This document shows, piece by piece, positions 11,685 to 21,870 of a stretch of DNA of 64,000 nt. Made by a program: the position numbers and the translations under genes. The number at the start of each line of letters is the position of its first letter. Position 1 is the first letter of the stretch. Source of the DNA: Amia ocellicauda (lineage: Eukaryota > Chordata > Actinopteri > Amiiformes > Amiidae); the NCBI RefSeq assembly GCF_036373705.1, contig NC_089860.1, positions 36,796,921 through 36,860,920 of the forward strand, written 5' to 3'. The notes under the pieces were generated by a model that worked only from the letters and a program-made list of their open reading frames with translations, was not told where the DNA came from and made no database searches.

Positions 11685-12938
11685 ATGAGGGACATGATGA
11701 TGCTCTATTGTTGTGGATGGCGCAGGACGTTCCTTTTGCTGTTTGCACCAGGACTGTTAGGCGTCAGACGGGTCACGGTACAGACGATGCACTTCCAGTT
11801 CGGTCGGAATCAGTTTTTTTCCCTGATTGGCATTATAGGAAAGACATGGCTGGTGGCTTCTGTGATGTGCCAAACCTATAGCACTTACACAGACCCCAGG
11901 GAAGACAGACATATTGAGCATGACGCGTCTGCCTGGTATCGTACAGCTACATACACTGATTCTCCGTATATACACCGATAAGCCATAACATTATGAGCAC
12001 TGACAGGTGAATGAATAACACTGATAATCTCATTATCATGGCACCTGTCAGTGGGTGGGATATATTGGGCAGCAAGTGAACATTTTGTCCTCATAGTTGA
12101 TGTGTTAGAAGCAGGAAAAATGGGCAAGCGTAAGGATCTGAGAGACTTTGACAAGGGCCAAATTGATGACTGGGTCAGAGCATCTCCAAAACTGCAGCTC
12201 TTGTGGGGTGTTCCCGGTCTGCAGTGGTCAGTACCTATCAAAAGTGCTCCAAGGAAGGAAAAGCGGGCCAGCCTTCGCTCCATTGATGCACGTTTGGAGC
12301 GAAGGCTGGCCCGTGTGGTCCGATCCAACAGACGTCTGTTGGATCGGACCACACGGGCCAGCCTTCGCTCCACACGTGCATCAATGAGCCTTGGCCGCCC
12401 ATGACCCTGTCGCCGGTTCAACGCTTTTCCTTCCTTGGAGCACTTTTGATAGGTACTGACCACTGCAGACCGGGAACACCCCACAAGAGCTGCAGGTTTG
12501 GAGATGCTCTGACCCAGTCGTCTAGCCATCACAATTTGGCTCTTGTCAAAGTCACTCAGATCCTTACGCTGGCCCATTTTTCCTGCTTCTAACACATCAA
12601 CTATGAGGACAAAATGTTCACTTGCTGCCCAATATATCCCACCCACTGACAGGTGCCATGATAACGAGATTACCAGTGTTATTCACTTCACCTGTCAGTG
12701 CTCATAATGTTATGGCTTATCAGTGTATATACAGAGAATCAGTGTATATAGCTGTACGATACCAGGCAGACGCGTCATGCTCAATATGTCTGTCTTCCCT
12801 GGGGTCTGTGTAGGTGCTATAGGTTTGGCACATCACAGAAGCCACCAGCCATGTCTTTCGTATAATGCCAATCAGGGAAAAAAACTGATTCCGAATGTCC
12901 TGCGCCATCCACAATAGAGCATCGTCATGTCTCTCATC
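11685..12938. repeat. 1.25-kb palindrome with perfect 76-bp core (copy 1)
   Basis: The left arm (atgagggacatgatgatgct...) and right arm (...gtctctcat) are inverted copies centred at 12333/12334. The core 12296-12371 is a perfect palindrome around cagacgtctg. The left arm carries about 80 bp near 11730-11805 that the right arm lacks. It lies between the terminal exon's stop and the likely poly(A) signal, so it would be transcribed in the 3' UTR as a long hairpin. Confidence 0.85.
11969..12731. mobile_element. Fold-back Tc1-like element (two inverted 5' ends)
   Basis: Both ends carry the Tc1-type terminal repeat (taagccataacattatgagc). Each arm encodes, converging, the start of a Tc1-like transposase: MGKRKDL or MGQRKDL, then a helix-turn-helix region ([19 protein letters not shown]). 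The arms meet head to head before any catalytic domain. The element is non-autonomous and forms the inner part of the larger palindrome. Confidence 0.8.
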
Positions 12939-12952
12939 TGAAAATGAAAGGA

Positions 12953-12958
12953 AATAAA
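12953..12958 (+). terminator. Candidate poly(A) signal of coiled-coil gene copy 1
   Basis: AATAAA just after the palindrome and 1.3 kb after the stop codon. It is the first canonical plus-strand signal seen downstream of the terminal exon. Confidence 0.4.
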
Positions 12959-15111
12959 GTGTACTCTAACTTGCAGCTCTTGGTTTCTTGTTCATTATTT
13001 CTCGCTCACATCAGCTGAGCCTCCCTGCCTCATAATTGTGTTCATGTATATTTACACATTCATATTGTAAAAGGTCACCAACACAATGTGGACCGAAGAA
13101 CAAATCCCTGCTGGTTCGGACTCCAAAGCCACTACACAGTCAGATCTAATCAAGCCATCTTTTACAGCTAACCTTACAGCCAGCATTGCAACAAGACATT
13201 GGTCATCTATTCCTTTGGCGAGGCCTGGATTGGATTCACCCAGTGTTCGGTCAAGTTGCCTCCTTTTCCCGGACCTGATGCTAGACAACGTGCAAGAGCT
13301 CACTTCAAGGGGGGGAAAATTACAATAATATCAATAGGAAGGGAAACCAGACACTCAAACGTCTGCTCTTGGACTCATAATTCCAACTGACCTAAATCAG
13401 TAAAACACCTGCAAAAGTCTCATCCTACTCACTGCCTGGGACTTGGACTAGAAAACACAGTGCAGGGCCGATCAGCTCGCTTTCACACGATGAAGCACAA
13501 CACCTGTTGTTGTTGTTGTTGTTAGTTTCTCTAAATATAATCCCCAATATGTTGGGGAAATCGCTGCAGATTTCTTCTAGGCTGTACCCCACCCTGCCTC
13601 CCCTGAACCATCAGTTTCAGCACTTCCTGAAAAGTCATCATCGCAGACGGCCCAAACCCTCGCCTACAAAACACCAGACCATGCTGGTTCCCACGGCCCG
13701 GCACGGATGATTAAAGCAAAGCCATTGAAGACCGTTTTCCATTTCGATATCTGGTTAATTTTTATCCCTCCCTATAGAAGCAAACTCGGGTCCTGTTCCT
13801 TGTTGACCGTAATGTTAGCACTGTGTAACTATTTACAGTAACTATAGGATGGGGATTTTCCTCACAGGTTTTGGGAGAATAATATCAAGAAAACATCTTG
13901 TAGTATTGTTTTTCCAGGAGCAGTGAATTAGTTGGAGAGACAGTATCAGCTGCAACTTCATCCAACATTGAGCTGGAAACCTCTCACTAGACTGTAAGAA
14001 AACTAACAACTATTAGGAAAAGGAATTTCAAAGATAATTGCTTGGATATTCCTGAGAAAGAATGTGTTTTGTTGAATTATTGGTTTGCTGTGCAACACTA
14101 ATGGAAGCGTTCCAACTGAAGGTGGAAAAAAGCATTGATCTGTTTTTCAATGTCAGGAAAGTACGATATCTTGGAAAAGATCATTCAGAGAAGAGATGGA
14201 AATAGGATACATGACAAGATGTAGGCATTTATTTTTCACAAGACATACAAGAGAAGAGATCCCTCCCTTGCCACCAGTGCGTGCCGAGGTCTGGGCGGGG
14301 GTCCTCAATGATGGCAAGAAAACCGAAGGACAGGCCAAGAGTCTGAGGAAACCATAGCTGTCCACCTTCGACATCGAGTCCGCAAGCTGGCAAGACGCCG
14401 GTCACCATGCAGTAGAGTTTATAGGATATCGTGCATCTCCTTCGACCGACGGATGTTGAGCGGCTGACGTCCCCCACGACTCTGGTCAAAGCCATCCTTC
14501 TTCAGTGTGGGGCCGTTATGCGTTGAGCAAAATCAATGGCTTCATCTCGTCCAGAACATCCATACGTCCGCCGCAGCGGCATAGGCCACCAGACTGGGAC
14601 CCGGCGGCCTGATCAGTGGACTCGGAACTGGCGCTGCTTAAATATCCCCATCTGTGAAGCAGTCCAGTACGCAGTGGAAGAAACAAACCATATAAAACAT
14701 GACAACGTGTACAAATAAAACGACCGCTACTTTCTACATGGTTGTGACAGCAAGAAATGAATTAAAAACGAGATCTGGAGTCCTGTGAAGCACAGCGGGG
14801 GGGGCAGGTCCTTGTGTTTCTCAACGTCTGTCCTGAGAGAGAGGGGGGGGGGTTAATTAATGATGAGGCTGCATTAATGAGACTGACCAAACACTTGTCT
14901 TGATATGGAAGAACAAATTAATACTTAAATATATACTAAGATATATTTCTAAGATTAATATTGGTTGTGTGTTACTATGTGTAGATGCCCATGATTGACA
15001 TATTCTTGGAAATTAAAATAAATCAGTCAGTCTCGGATAATAAGCACTGATCGAGTCCGGCGGTGTGGGCCGACTGGTACCAACCCGCGCCCGGCACCTC
15101 AGTCCTGCGCG

Positions 15112-15173
15112 ATGGACGGGAACTTGAGCTCCGAGATCTCCGAGTCGGGGGAGCTGCTGCCACTGCGGTCGCT
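15112..15173 (+). other. Candidate orphan first coding exon (copy 1)
   Basis: An ATG in good context (gcgATGg) opens a 20-codon reading frame ([20 protein letters not shown]) that runs into a consensus donor GTAAGTG at 15174. The surrounding 150 bp is GC-rich while the flanks are AT-rich. No second exon was found, and a CR1 fragment begins 250 bp downstream. It may be a first exon captured in the duplication or chance. Confidence 0.25.
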
Positions 15174-15427
15174 GTAAGTGTCCCTGCGGGAGACAAGTAC
15201 AGCCCACTCAAGCTTCCGGAAGGAGGTGGAGACGACAGCGACAAAGACAGAGGAATAAAAGGAAGCGGTCTCGGTCTTCTGAACGCCCAGAGCAGCTGTG
15301 GAACAGATGTTCTACACCAGGGGTTCCCAGCCCTGGTCCCGGAGGAGCCCCTGCCCAACCGAGCTCTCAATTGCTTAATGTCCTAAATCAGAGACATTTT
15401 AAACAGCAGGGGTTTTAAGCATATGAT

Positions 15428-16070
15428 ATGATATACTTAGATTTTCAAAAAGCTTTTGATAAGGTTCCACACCAAAGACTGATCCTCAAATTGGAAGCTG
15501 TAGGCATTCAGGGTAAGGTAAGTAGATGGATTATGAACTGGTTGATGTATAGGAAACAGAGGGTGTCGATTAGAGGAGTCGCTTCTGACTGGAGTGAGGT
15601 TGTTAGTGGAGATCCACAGGGATCAGTATTAGGGCCTGTGCTTTTTCTAATCTATATTAATGATCTGGACTCTGGGATAGTTAGCAAACTTGTCAAATTT
15701 GCAGATGATACTAAAATAGGCGGCTCAGCAGATACAATCTCGGCAGCACAGGCTATTCAGAGGGACTTAGATAATATTCAGTTGTGGGCCGACACCTGGC
15801 AGATGAAATTCAATGTGGACAAGTGCAAGATAATACACGCAGGTAACAAAAATGTCCCTATAATTACACTATGAGAGGAATAGAACTAGTCTATGTGGAC
15901 TCCTCACTTTCTCCATCCAAACAATGTGGGGAAGCAATAAAAAAGGCAAACAGGATGTTAGGGTATATTTTCAAAAGTGTAGAATTGAGAACAAGGGCAG
16001 TGATGTTCAGACTGTACAATGCACTAGTTAGAGCTCATCTGGATACTATGGACAGTTCTGGGCTCCACAC
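15428..16070 (+). mobile_element. CR1-type LINE fragment, reverse transcriptase (copy 1, 3' cut)
   Basis: An open frame at 15428-15874 encodes the palm of a non-LTR reverse transcriptase: DFQKAFDKVPH, then GDPQGSVLGPVLFLIYINDL, then the catalytic FADDT, then NVDKCK. A second frame (15871 onward) continues with LGYIFKS and RAHLD. The element lacks its 5' part, is frame-broken near 15874, and is cut at 16070 where the segmental duplication ends. Confidence 0.85.
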
Positions 16071-16571
16071 CACTATTAACCAACAACTCTTAATAAATTA
16101 CAATAATACTCTTCTCCTTTTAACTCTAATCTTGCCATTTTTAACTAACATTTTGATTTCTAGATCAAATTTTTCCTTTACAAGAAAGTCCCTTCAGTAT
16201 AAAGGTCCTCTCTTTGAACCTGGTTTTTCTTTTAGTCTGAATGGTGCTGAACATCTTCAGAATCTGGAATTAAATAAGTAAATGTCCTGTTGGTGTCGGT
16301 AAGATGGCTGTAAAATAAGCAAAACATATTGGTGACTGACTATACAAATAGGCATGTTAAAATTAGTAGTTGTATTAAACACCACTCCAAAACAATATGC
16401 ATTTATATTTTAAATCTAATAAGTGTTTCACTATCAGATTGCACAGTGAGGTTTGCAGAAGCTGTCCGGTAACTAGAGGGTTAGAAATGTGATGAGCAAC
16501 GGCAGGACGTGTCCCCCCTCGGTGTCGGCGAGTTGTAGGTCTAAAAACCACTCGTTGAACTCCTAAAAATA
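16071..16571. other. Unassigned AT-rich sequence between CR1 break and Tc1
   Basis: Begins at the duplication breakpoint. No gene, RNA or recognisable repeat was seen. Confidence 0.5.
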
Positions 16572-17398
16572 TACACTCAACTAAAGGATTATTAGGAACA
16601 CCATACTAATACTGTGTTTGACCCCCTTTCGCCTTCAGAACTGCCTTAATTCTACGTGGCATTGATTCAACAAGGTGCTGAAAGCATTCTTTAGAAATGT
16701 TGGCCCATATTGATAGGATAGCATCTTGCAGTTGATGGAGATTTGTGGGATGCACGTCCAGGGCACGAAGCTCCCGTTCCACCACATCCCAAAGATGCTC
16801 TATTGGGTTGAGATCTGGTGACTGTGGGGGCCAGTTTAGTACAGTGAACTCATTGTCATGTTCAAGAAACCAATTTGAAATGATTCGACCTTTGTGACAT
16901 GGTGCATTATCCTGCTGGAAGTAGCCATCAGAGGATGGGTACATGGTGGTCATAAAGGGATGGACATGGTCAGAAACAATGCTCAGGTAGGCCGTGGCAT
17001 TTAAACGATGCCCAATTGGCACTAAGGGGCCTAAAGTGTGCCAAGAAAACATCCCCCACACCAGTACACCACCACCACCAGCCTGCACAGTGGTAACAAG
17101 GCATGATGGATCCATGTTCTCATTCTGTTTACGCCAAATTCTGACTCTACCATCTGAATGTCTCAACAGAAATCGAGACTCATCAGACCAGGCAACATTT
17201 TTCCAGTCTTCAACTGTCCAATTTTGGTGAGCTTGTGCAAATTGTAGCCTCTTTTTCCTGTAACGAGTGGTTATTTCAGTCAAAGTTGCTCTTCTATCAT
17301 TCTCTTCATTGAAGCAACTGCCATGTGATTGGTTGGTTAGATAATTGCATTAATGAGAAATTGAACAGGTGTTGCTAATAATCCTTTAGGTGAGTGTA
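16572..17398 (-). mobile_element. Tc1-like DNA transposon, internally deleted
   Basis: Terminal inverted repeats tacactca..ctaaaggatta and taatcctttaggtgagtgta bound the element. A minus-strand frame (17283-16606) encodes the catalytic part of a Tc1 transposase: WSDESRF (first Asp), QQDNAPCH (second Asp) and DLNPIEHLWD (Glu), a DD34E-type arrangement. The N-terminal helix-turn-helix present in the related copy at 49.4-50.0 kb is missing, so the element cannot be autonomous. Confidence 0.9.
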
Positions 17399-17945
17399 GT
17401 ATACACTTTATTATTGAATGTACTGTATTTAAACAAAATAAACTGAAGTTAAAGTTTTAAAAACTGAATTTTAACACGTTTACAGTCCGCACTGGCGGGG
17501 TTGATGGCATTTGTGTTATTTCATTCCAGGCTTTATTTTTATTTGCATTTCCCCCCAAATTTACCTGTTATTAGTTGCCCAACTATCGCAAGTTTTTAAT
17601 CTTCAGTGAGATTTGTATTTTTTACTTGACAAGCAGCCTTTTTTTTCTCAAAAATCAGACTAGACTTTGCCGTTTAGCAACAGCAGGTAAGCCAGGCTGA
17701 CGTAGGACCTGTGAGGTTTTGTTTTGTGCAGTGGTCTTGCGTAAGTCCAGAATCGCAGGCATTGGACTAAGACTTAATGCAAGATCTTCTTAGTGCAACC
17801 GGCCCCAGATTCCTGATGCAGTTTCTCTGAGGTTCAGACTAGATCAGCTGAATGCGAGGGTCTCGTGTTCGCCCCGGAGGACCTCGCGTGTCTCGCTGAT
17901 GGGTTTGATCTTTGGTTCTGATTATCCACTGCAGTCAGGGGGGGT

Positions 17946-18033
17946 GGCCTGGCGGTGATGACACACTTGCCCTCACTGAGAGCTCGGCTCGATAATGAGA
18001 ACTCTACTGTACTCAATTGTGCTGAGCCAGGCC
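17946..18033 (+). ncRNA. Box C/D snoRNA with 18S rRNA guide
   Basis: An 8-bp terminal stem (GGCCTGGC 17946-17953, GCCAGGCC 18026-18033) brackets C box GTGATGA (17955-17961) and D box CTGA (18022-18025). A D' box CTGA lies at 17976-17979 and a C'-like ATAATGA at 17992. The 10 nt ACTTGCCCTC before D' complements GAGGGCAAGT of vertebrate 18S rRNA (recalled sequence). By the fifth-nucleotide rule it would methylate the second G of that GGG. The target segment is near human 18S position 600. Confidence 0.85.
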
Positions 18034-18410
18034 GGCCCCCAGACTAACGAGTTGATTAGGTCTGTAGCTTTTGGCCACACGGTGATCACTACTGATGCAA
18101 AAACTCGCTCTGGGTTTTCCCAGGCTTGTGGTTTCAGAAACCGCGGTTTAATTTCTGCTCTGTACCAGCAGACTGCAAATGGAAAGCAAGGGGTACCTGC
18201 AGTAGTCTTTAATGTGAACCCTTCTCTTGCAGAACCGGCTTGGGCCGGCCTTGCTGCTTGTGGTCCATTATAACAGCGGGAAGTCGTTCTCGGAGATGCT
18301 CAGACTGGTAAGTCACAGGTCCACTATAACTAGTGATAGTTTTTGAATAAGATGTTTGTCCGAGCACCAGGTTCAGAAGCCCCGTCTATCGTGGGTGCGA
18401 TCTGGGAGTA

Positions 18411-18467
18411 TCTCCACTACCGGGCCCATCCCAGGCACCCTGGGATGGGCCTGGTAGTGAGGAGACT
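18411..18467 (+). ncRNA. Long perfect hairpin in host-gene intron
   Basis: CTACCGGGCCCATCCCAGG (18417-18435) pairs with the segment starting CCTGGG at 18439 across a 3-nt loop. One G-U pair interrupts 19 bp, and about 10 more pairs follow with one bulge. It could be the 5' hairpin of the H/ACA RNA that follows, or an independent hairpin. Confidence 0.5.
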
Positions 18468-18505
18468 CTTGTGCTGATGGAGAACCCAGCCTTGTAATCT
18501 TGGGC

Positions 18506-18561
18506 AGTTCAAATGCACTGCGTTCTGGAGAAACTGCTGAGAATCGTCTTGAACTACAGGC
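18506..18561 (+). ncRNA. H/ACA snoRNA 3' hairpin with ACA box
   Basis: AGTTCAA (18506-18512) pairs with TTGAACT (18549-18555), enclosing an internal loop and a small inner stem (GTTCT with AGAAAC). ACA at 18556-18558 follows, three nucleotides before the presumed 3' end. This is the standard layout of the 3' half of an H/ACA snoRNA. A clear H box was not found, so the 5' half is uncertain. Confidence 0.55.
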
Positions 18562-18923
18562 TTCAGTGCCGCCGCACGCTTTCCAAGGATCGGGGCTGAC
18601 CGTAGCCTCTGATTCTCCAAGAGCGTGCCAGAGCAACGGGGGGTCTTTGACAGTCCAGTCCGGTCCTTGTCTGGTGCCGTCACTCTACTCTCCCACACTT
18701 AACCCCCTCTGTGCTGGAGCCCGGTCCCATGTGACCAGTAATCTGCTTCTCCAGGAGACTCTGGCTAACTAACTCTCCCTCTCTGTGCAGGTGTTGGACT
18801 GGCGCACCCTGTCTGTTGCTGAACTGGACCCCTCACTCTGAGGTAAGCTCGACCTGCTTAGACCATTTTCTTGTAATGCCAGGCTGTTCTGTGAGTTCTG
18901 GCCCAGTCGAAGCCCTGCCCAGG

Positions 18924-19006
18924 GCTCTGCTGACCGGTGATGACACCCTACACAGTTGTGGACTGCTGGATGATGCTTGCGGATATGGGACTGAGGGCAG
19001 CAGAGT
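18924..19006 (+). ncRNA. Box C/D snoRNA with 28S rRNA guide
   Basis: Terminal stem CTCTGCTG with CAGCAGAG, C box GTGATGA (18937-18943), D box CTGA (18991-18994). The 12 nt TGCGGATATGGG before the D box complement CCCATATCCGCA of vertebrate 28S rRNA (recalled sequence). The fifth nucleotide upstream of D pairs with the A of CCCATA. The RNA ends about 77 nt before the next splice acceptor, the usual distance for intronic C/D snoRNAs. Confidence 0.85.
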
Positions 19007-19183
19007 CCTGGTACTGGGTCAGAGTGAGAATGGGCTCGAGTGTTGTCTCATCCCTGACACTGCTTGTATCTGTGCTACACAGGGTGTGGACACGGCGCCT
19101 CGGTGACTGAGCTGCCTGGTCCGAAGGAAGCGTCTGATCTGTGCGGTTGTGTGCTTTAATAAAACTACATTATTCTGAAACCA

Positions 19184-20660
19184 TGGTCTTGTCTTGTTAA
19201 TGAAATGTTAAGCAACAGGTTTTCTGCAAACTGTGACAGAAACTGGGAGGCCTGCTGGTAATGCATGGGACCTGCTGGAAATTAGATTTTAAAAGCTGCC
19301 AATGCATTCTCAAATTTACATTGTATGCCTAGAGCCCAGTGTTAAGACGTAAAATCCATTGCACATTCTTGGGCTCTTCAAACCTACCAGCAACTGCTTC
19401 CAAAACCTCCTGCACCAAATTCTCCATGGTTGGCAGCTGGCTAGAACCCCTGGAAACAAAAACTAAATGAACCAGTTTAAGTGCCCTTGGCAGAGTAGCC
19501 ACTATGACAAAGGTTAAAATATATATATATATTTCTATGCTGTCACTAAAGCTGTTCAGGATCAACTGCTACACAATACTATGGTTGGAAATGGAGTGAA
19601 TTACTTCAATTGAATTGTGATCTAAAAGCTCAGAAAACATTGACTGACTAAGCAACACTTCACCTGCTGTTACACAACCTCCAGTCTTCACACAATCGCA
19701 AGCCTAATCATTTGTTACTGATTTGATGGTATAGGGATGTGCATTTGTGCTCCGAGATACCAGTGGGAATATTCATGTGCAGTTTTTTTCAGATGAATCG
19801 TGTCACTTTATTTCACAGATGTTTAGGAATTACAGCTACAGTGAACAAATCTACCACAAAAGGTCAAATACGCAGACTTTGTCCTCCCTGCCAAGGAACT
19901 ATTTAGAAATGAGAGATTGGTGATCATGTTTAACTTGTCTTCAAACATTTGTTCACTATGCTTTAGTGTGCAGTGTAAATTGCTCTCCTAATGAAGCAGG
20001 TTTGTGATGATCTAGAAACAATAAAATCAACACATTGTGAGGCAATTAAGGGTTCTACATGAAATCAAAAATGTTTTTCTGCAAATAATTGAACCGTGAA
20101 AAGAGGAATCCCAGCTTAATGAACATGCGAAAGGTGACGTTTGAGAAAATGTAATGTTTTCGTTCTCTCTAGTGGATGACGAGACTAAACTGGAGACTGG
20201 TTTTTGTGTTGGGTGCTGACCTTGAGACATTGCACACCAATATAACTTAAAACTTGAAGTACAATATTTGTATTTGCAAAGCAAACTTGTCAAGAGCCAT
20301 TAAATTGACTTAAATAAGCTCCTACATAACTCAAGAAATTGTATCCACAAAGGGGTGTTTTTGGTTTTATTAGAGATTCCCTGCATAGATTAATATGGGG
20401 TGCCAAATGTATAACAGCACACCCTTTTTTCAAGTGTCTTTTCACAAATTTAAGTTAAACCTTGTTTTTTTTTCCACATTTAGTAAATACTTAAGCCATA
20501 TATAAATATAAATGTAAAATATAAATTTAAAACTTAAATATAAATGTTAAATATAAATGTTAAATGTGCAGTTTGCAAAATAAATATAAAGCTAACATGC
20601 AAATAATGTCTCGTGCCTCTGGTCAGTCAGCCTCTCAGCAGTGGACGGGGTGTAATGCCT
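19184..20660. other. Non-coding, no feature supported
   Basis: AT-rich unique sequence. A minus-strand segment around 19445-19379 (acceptor, ATG, GTAGGT donor) resembles a tiny exon, but nothing around it supports a gene. Confidence 0.4.
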
Positions 20661-20664
20661 TAAT

Positions 20665-21040
20665 GGTGGCAGTGTAGTGACAGTGTAGTGTATTGTAGTG
20701 TTTTGTACTGTAGTGCAGTGACAGTGTAGTGTATTGTAGTGTATTGTACAGTGCAGTGACAGTGTAGTGACAGTGTAGTGTATTGTACTGTAGTGCAGTG
20801 ACAGTGTAGTGTATTGTAGTGTATTGTACTGTAGTGCAGTGACAGTGTAGTGTATTGTAGTGTAGTGACAGTGTAGTGTAGTGCAGTGACAGTGTAGTGT
20901 ATTGTAGTGTATTGTACTGCAGTGTAGTGACAGTGTAGTGTAGTGTATTGTAGTGCAGTGACAGTGTAGTGTAGTGACAGTGTAGTGTAGTGTAGTGTAT
21001 TGTAGTGCAGTGACAGTGTAGTGACAGTGTAGTGACAGCG
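20665..21040. repeat. Minisatellite of gtagtgacagtgtagtgtatt type
   Basis: About 375 bp built from short words gtagtg, acagtgtagtg and tattgtagtg in irregular order. It gives long low-complexity frames on the minus strand that are not genes. Confidence 0.9.
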
Positions 21041-21404
21041 GGTCCAGTGTATAATGTGTCTGTTATTAAGAGAGAGATCCTGTCCGCACACAGCACTGAA
21101 AGGAAACAAAGTTAGACATTTATTTATTTGTGGAATCAGGTCTTAAAGGCTGAAGAGAAAAAACAGCTATTCAGTTCATCAGCGCTTAGGAAGCGCAGCT
21201 CACAAGCCCAGTGTTTCTGTTATGAGATTAACTTCGGGGAAATTAAAAACATGTTGAAACTTCATCAATGCACATCTTACGAGGCATTCTCAATTAAACT
21301 ATCTGAATCTCACGATCCCTCCTATATTGAGTGTTTTATACACGAGTATCCCACAATGCATCTGGTTACAGGCATGACCGGCCATTATCACAGTGCGCTG
21401 GTTC

Positions 21405-21556
21405 AGTGAGTGACCACTGGTGACCAGGACTGAGTGATATTTATTATAAATACAATATGAGTGACCACTGACGACCAGCACTGGGTGATATTTATTATAA
21501 ATACAATATGACCACTGATGACTAGCACTGGGTGATATTTATTATAAATACAATAT
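21405..21556. repeat. Three tandem copies of a ~52-bp unit
   Basis: The unit is gtgaccactg..gaccagcactg followed by ggtgatatttattataaata and caatatga. Three copies lie head to tail. Confidence 0.85.
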
Positions 21557-21822
21557 GCTGGTGTGATGGTGGCCAGTGTCTCAAAGGGGAAACGACTCTC
21601 TGCCAGTTTATACTCAAACCCTGGCTGCTGCTCCGCTGGCCGCTCACTGTATATAAAGTCCTGCACTGACCCTCCCGCCGCTTTCTTAGTCCGGTGATTG
21701 TTTTTAATTCAGTTTTTACTGGGAGCCAGTGTATGAGCCCATACCAGTGTCCACTCAGTGGTCAGTGACCTGCAGCTCCACTGACCGCATCACGGAAACG
21801 CAGCTGCCATTACAGGTCACTG

Positions 21823-21870
21823 AAGCCCCGCCCACTGCTAGAGGCGGGGCGGTCCGGGGGGCGGGGCGTT
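21823..21870. promoter_or_regulatory. GC-box cluster
   Basis: Several GGGGCGGGGC or CCCCGCCC words (Sp1-type) occur within 50 bp, in otherwise AT-rich DNA. No transcript start was identified nearby. Confidence 0.3.

Larger units (their letters stand above)
11619..16070. repeat. Duplicated 3' flank of the coiled-coil gene, copy 1
   Basis: This 4.45-kb block is nearly identical and collinear with 39006-43451. It holds a palindromic Tc1-derived element, about 2 kb with no gene I can support (12.96-15.0 kb), a small candidate exon and a CR1 fragment. Homology stops at the word ggctccacac at 16061-16070, inside the CR1. Confidence 0.9.
18233..19183 (+). ncRNA. snoRNA host gene (spliced, non-coding)
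   Basis: Three small exons with consensus sites are visible: 18233-18307 (acceptor ttctcttgcag, donor GTAAGT), 18791-18842 (acceptor ctctgtgcag, donor GTAAGC) and 19083 to about 19183 (acceptor ctacacag, poly(A) signal AATAAA at 19158-19163). No conserved open frame joins them. The two introns between them each contain a snoRNA-like sequence, and the C/D snoRNA at 17946 lies upstream of the first listed exon. First exon and promoter were not fixed; they should lie near 17.7 kb, where a donor GTAAGT occurs at 17741. SNHG-type genes occur in human 1p35, but identity was not established. Confidence 0.65.

Noticed and set aside
11885..12646. 253-codon frame with a transposase start
   Set aside because: It runs through the palindrome centre into the antisense arm; only the Tc1 N-terminus is real.
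12960..15000. Possible gene in the duplicated flank
   Set aside because: Only short, unconserved frames; no splice-linked exons or known domains.
15063..15386. 107-codon plus-strand frame
   Set aside because: It ignores the clear donor at 15174 and has no similarity I recognise.
19379..19454. Minus-strand mini exon with ATG and GTAGGT
   Set aside because: Isolated; no partner exon or family match.
20635..21109. Two overlapping frames of about 150 codons rich in Thr, Leu, His and Tyr
   Set aside because: They are translations of the minisatellite.
20665..21556. CRISPR-like array
   Set aside because: Repeats are contiguous or irregular without unique spacers, and the genome is eukaryotic.
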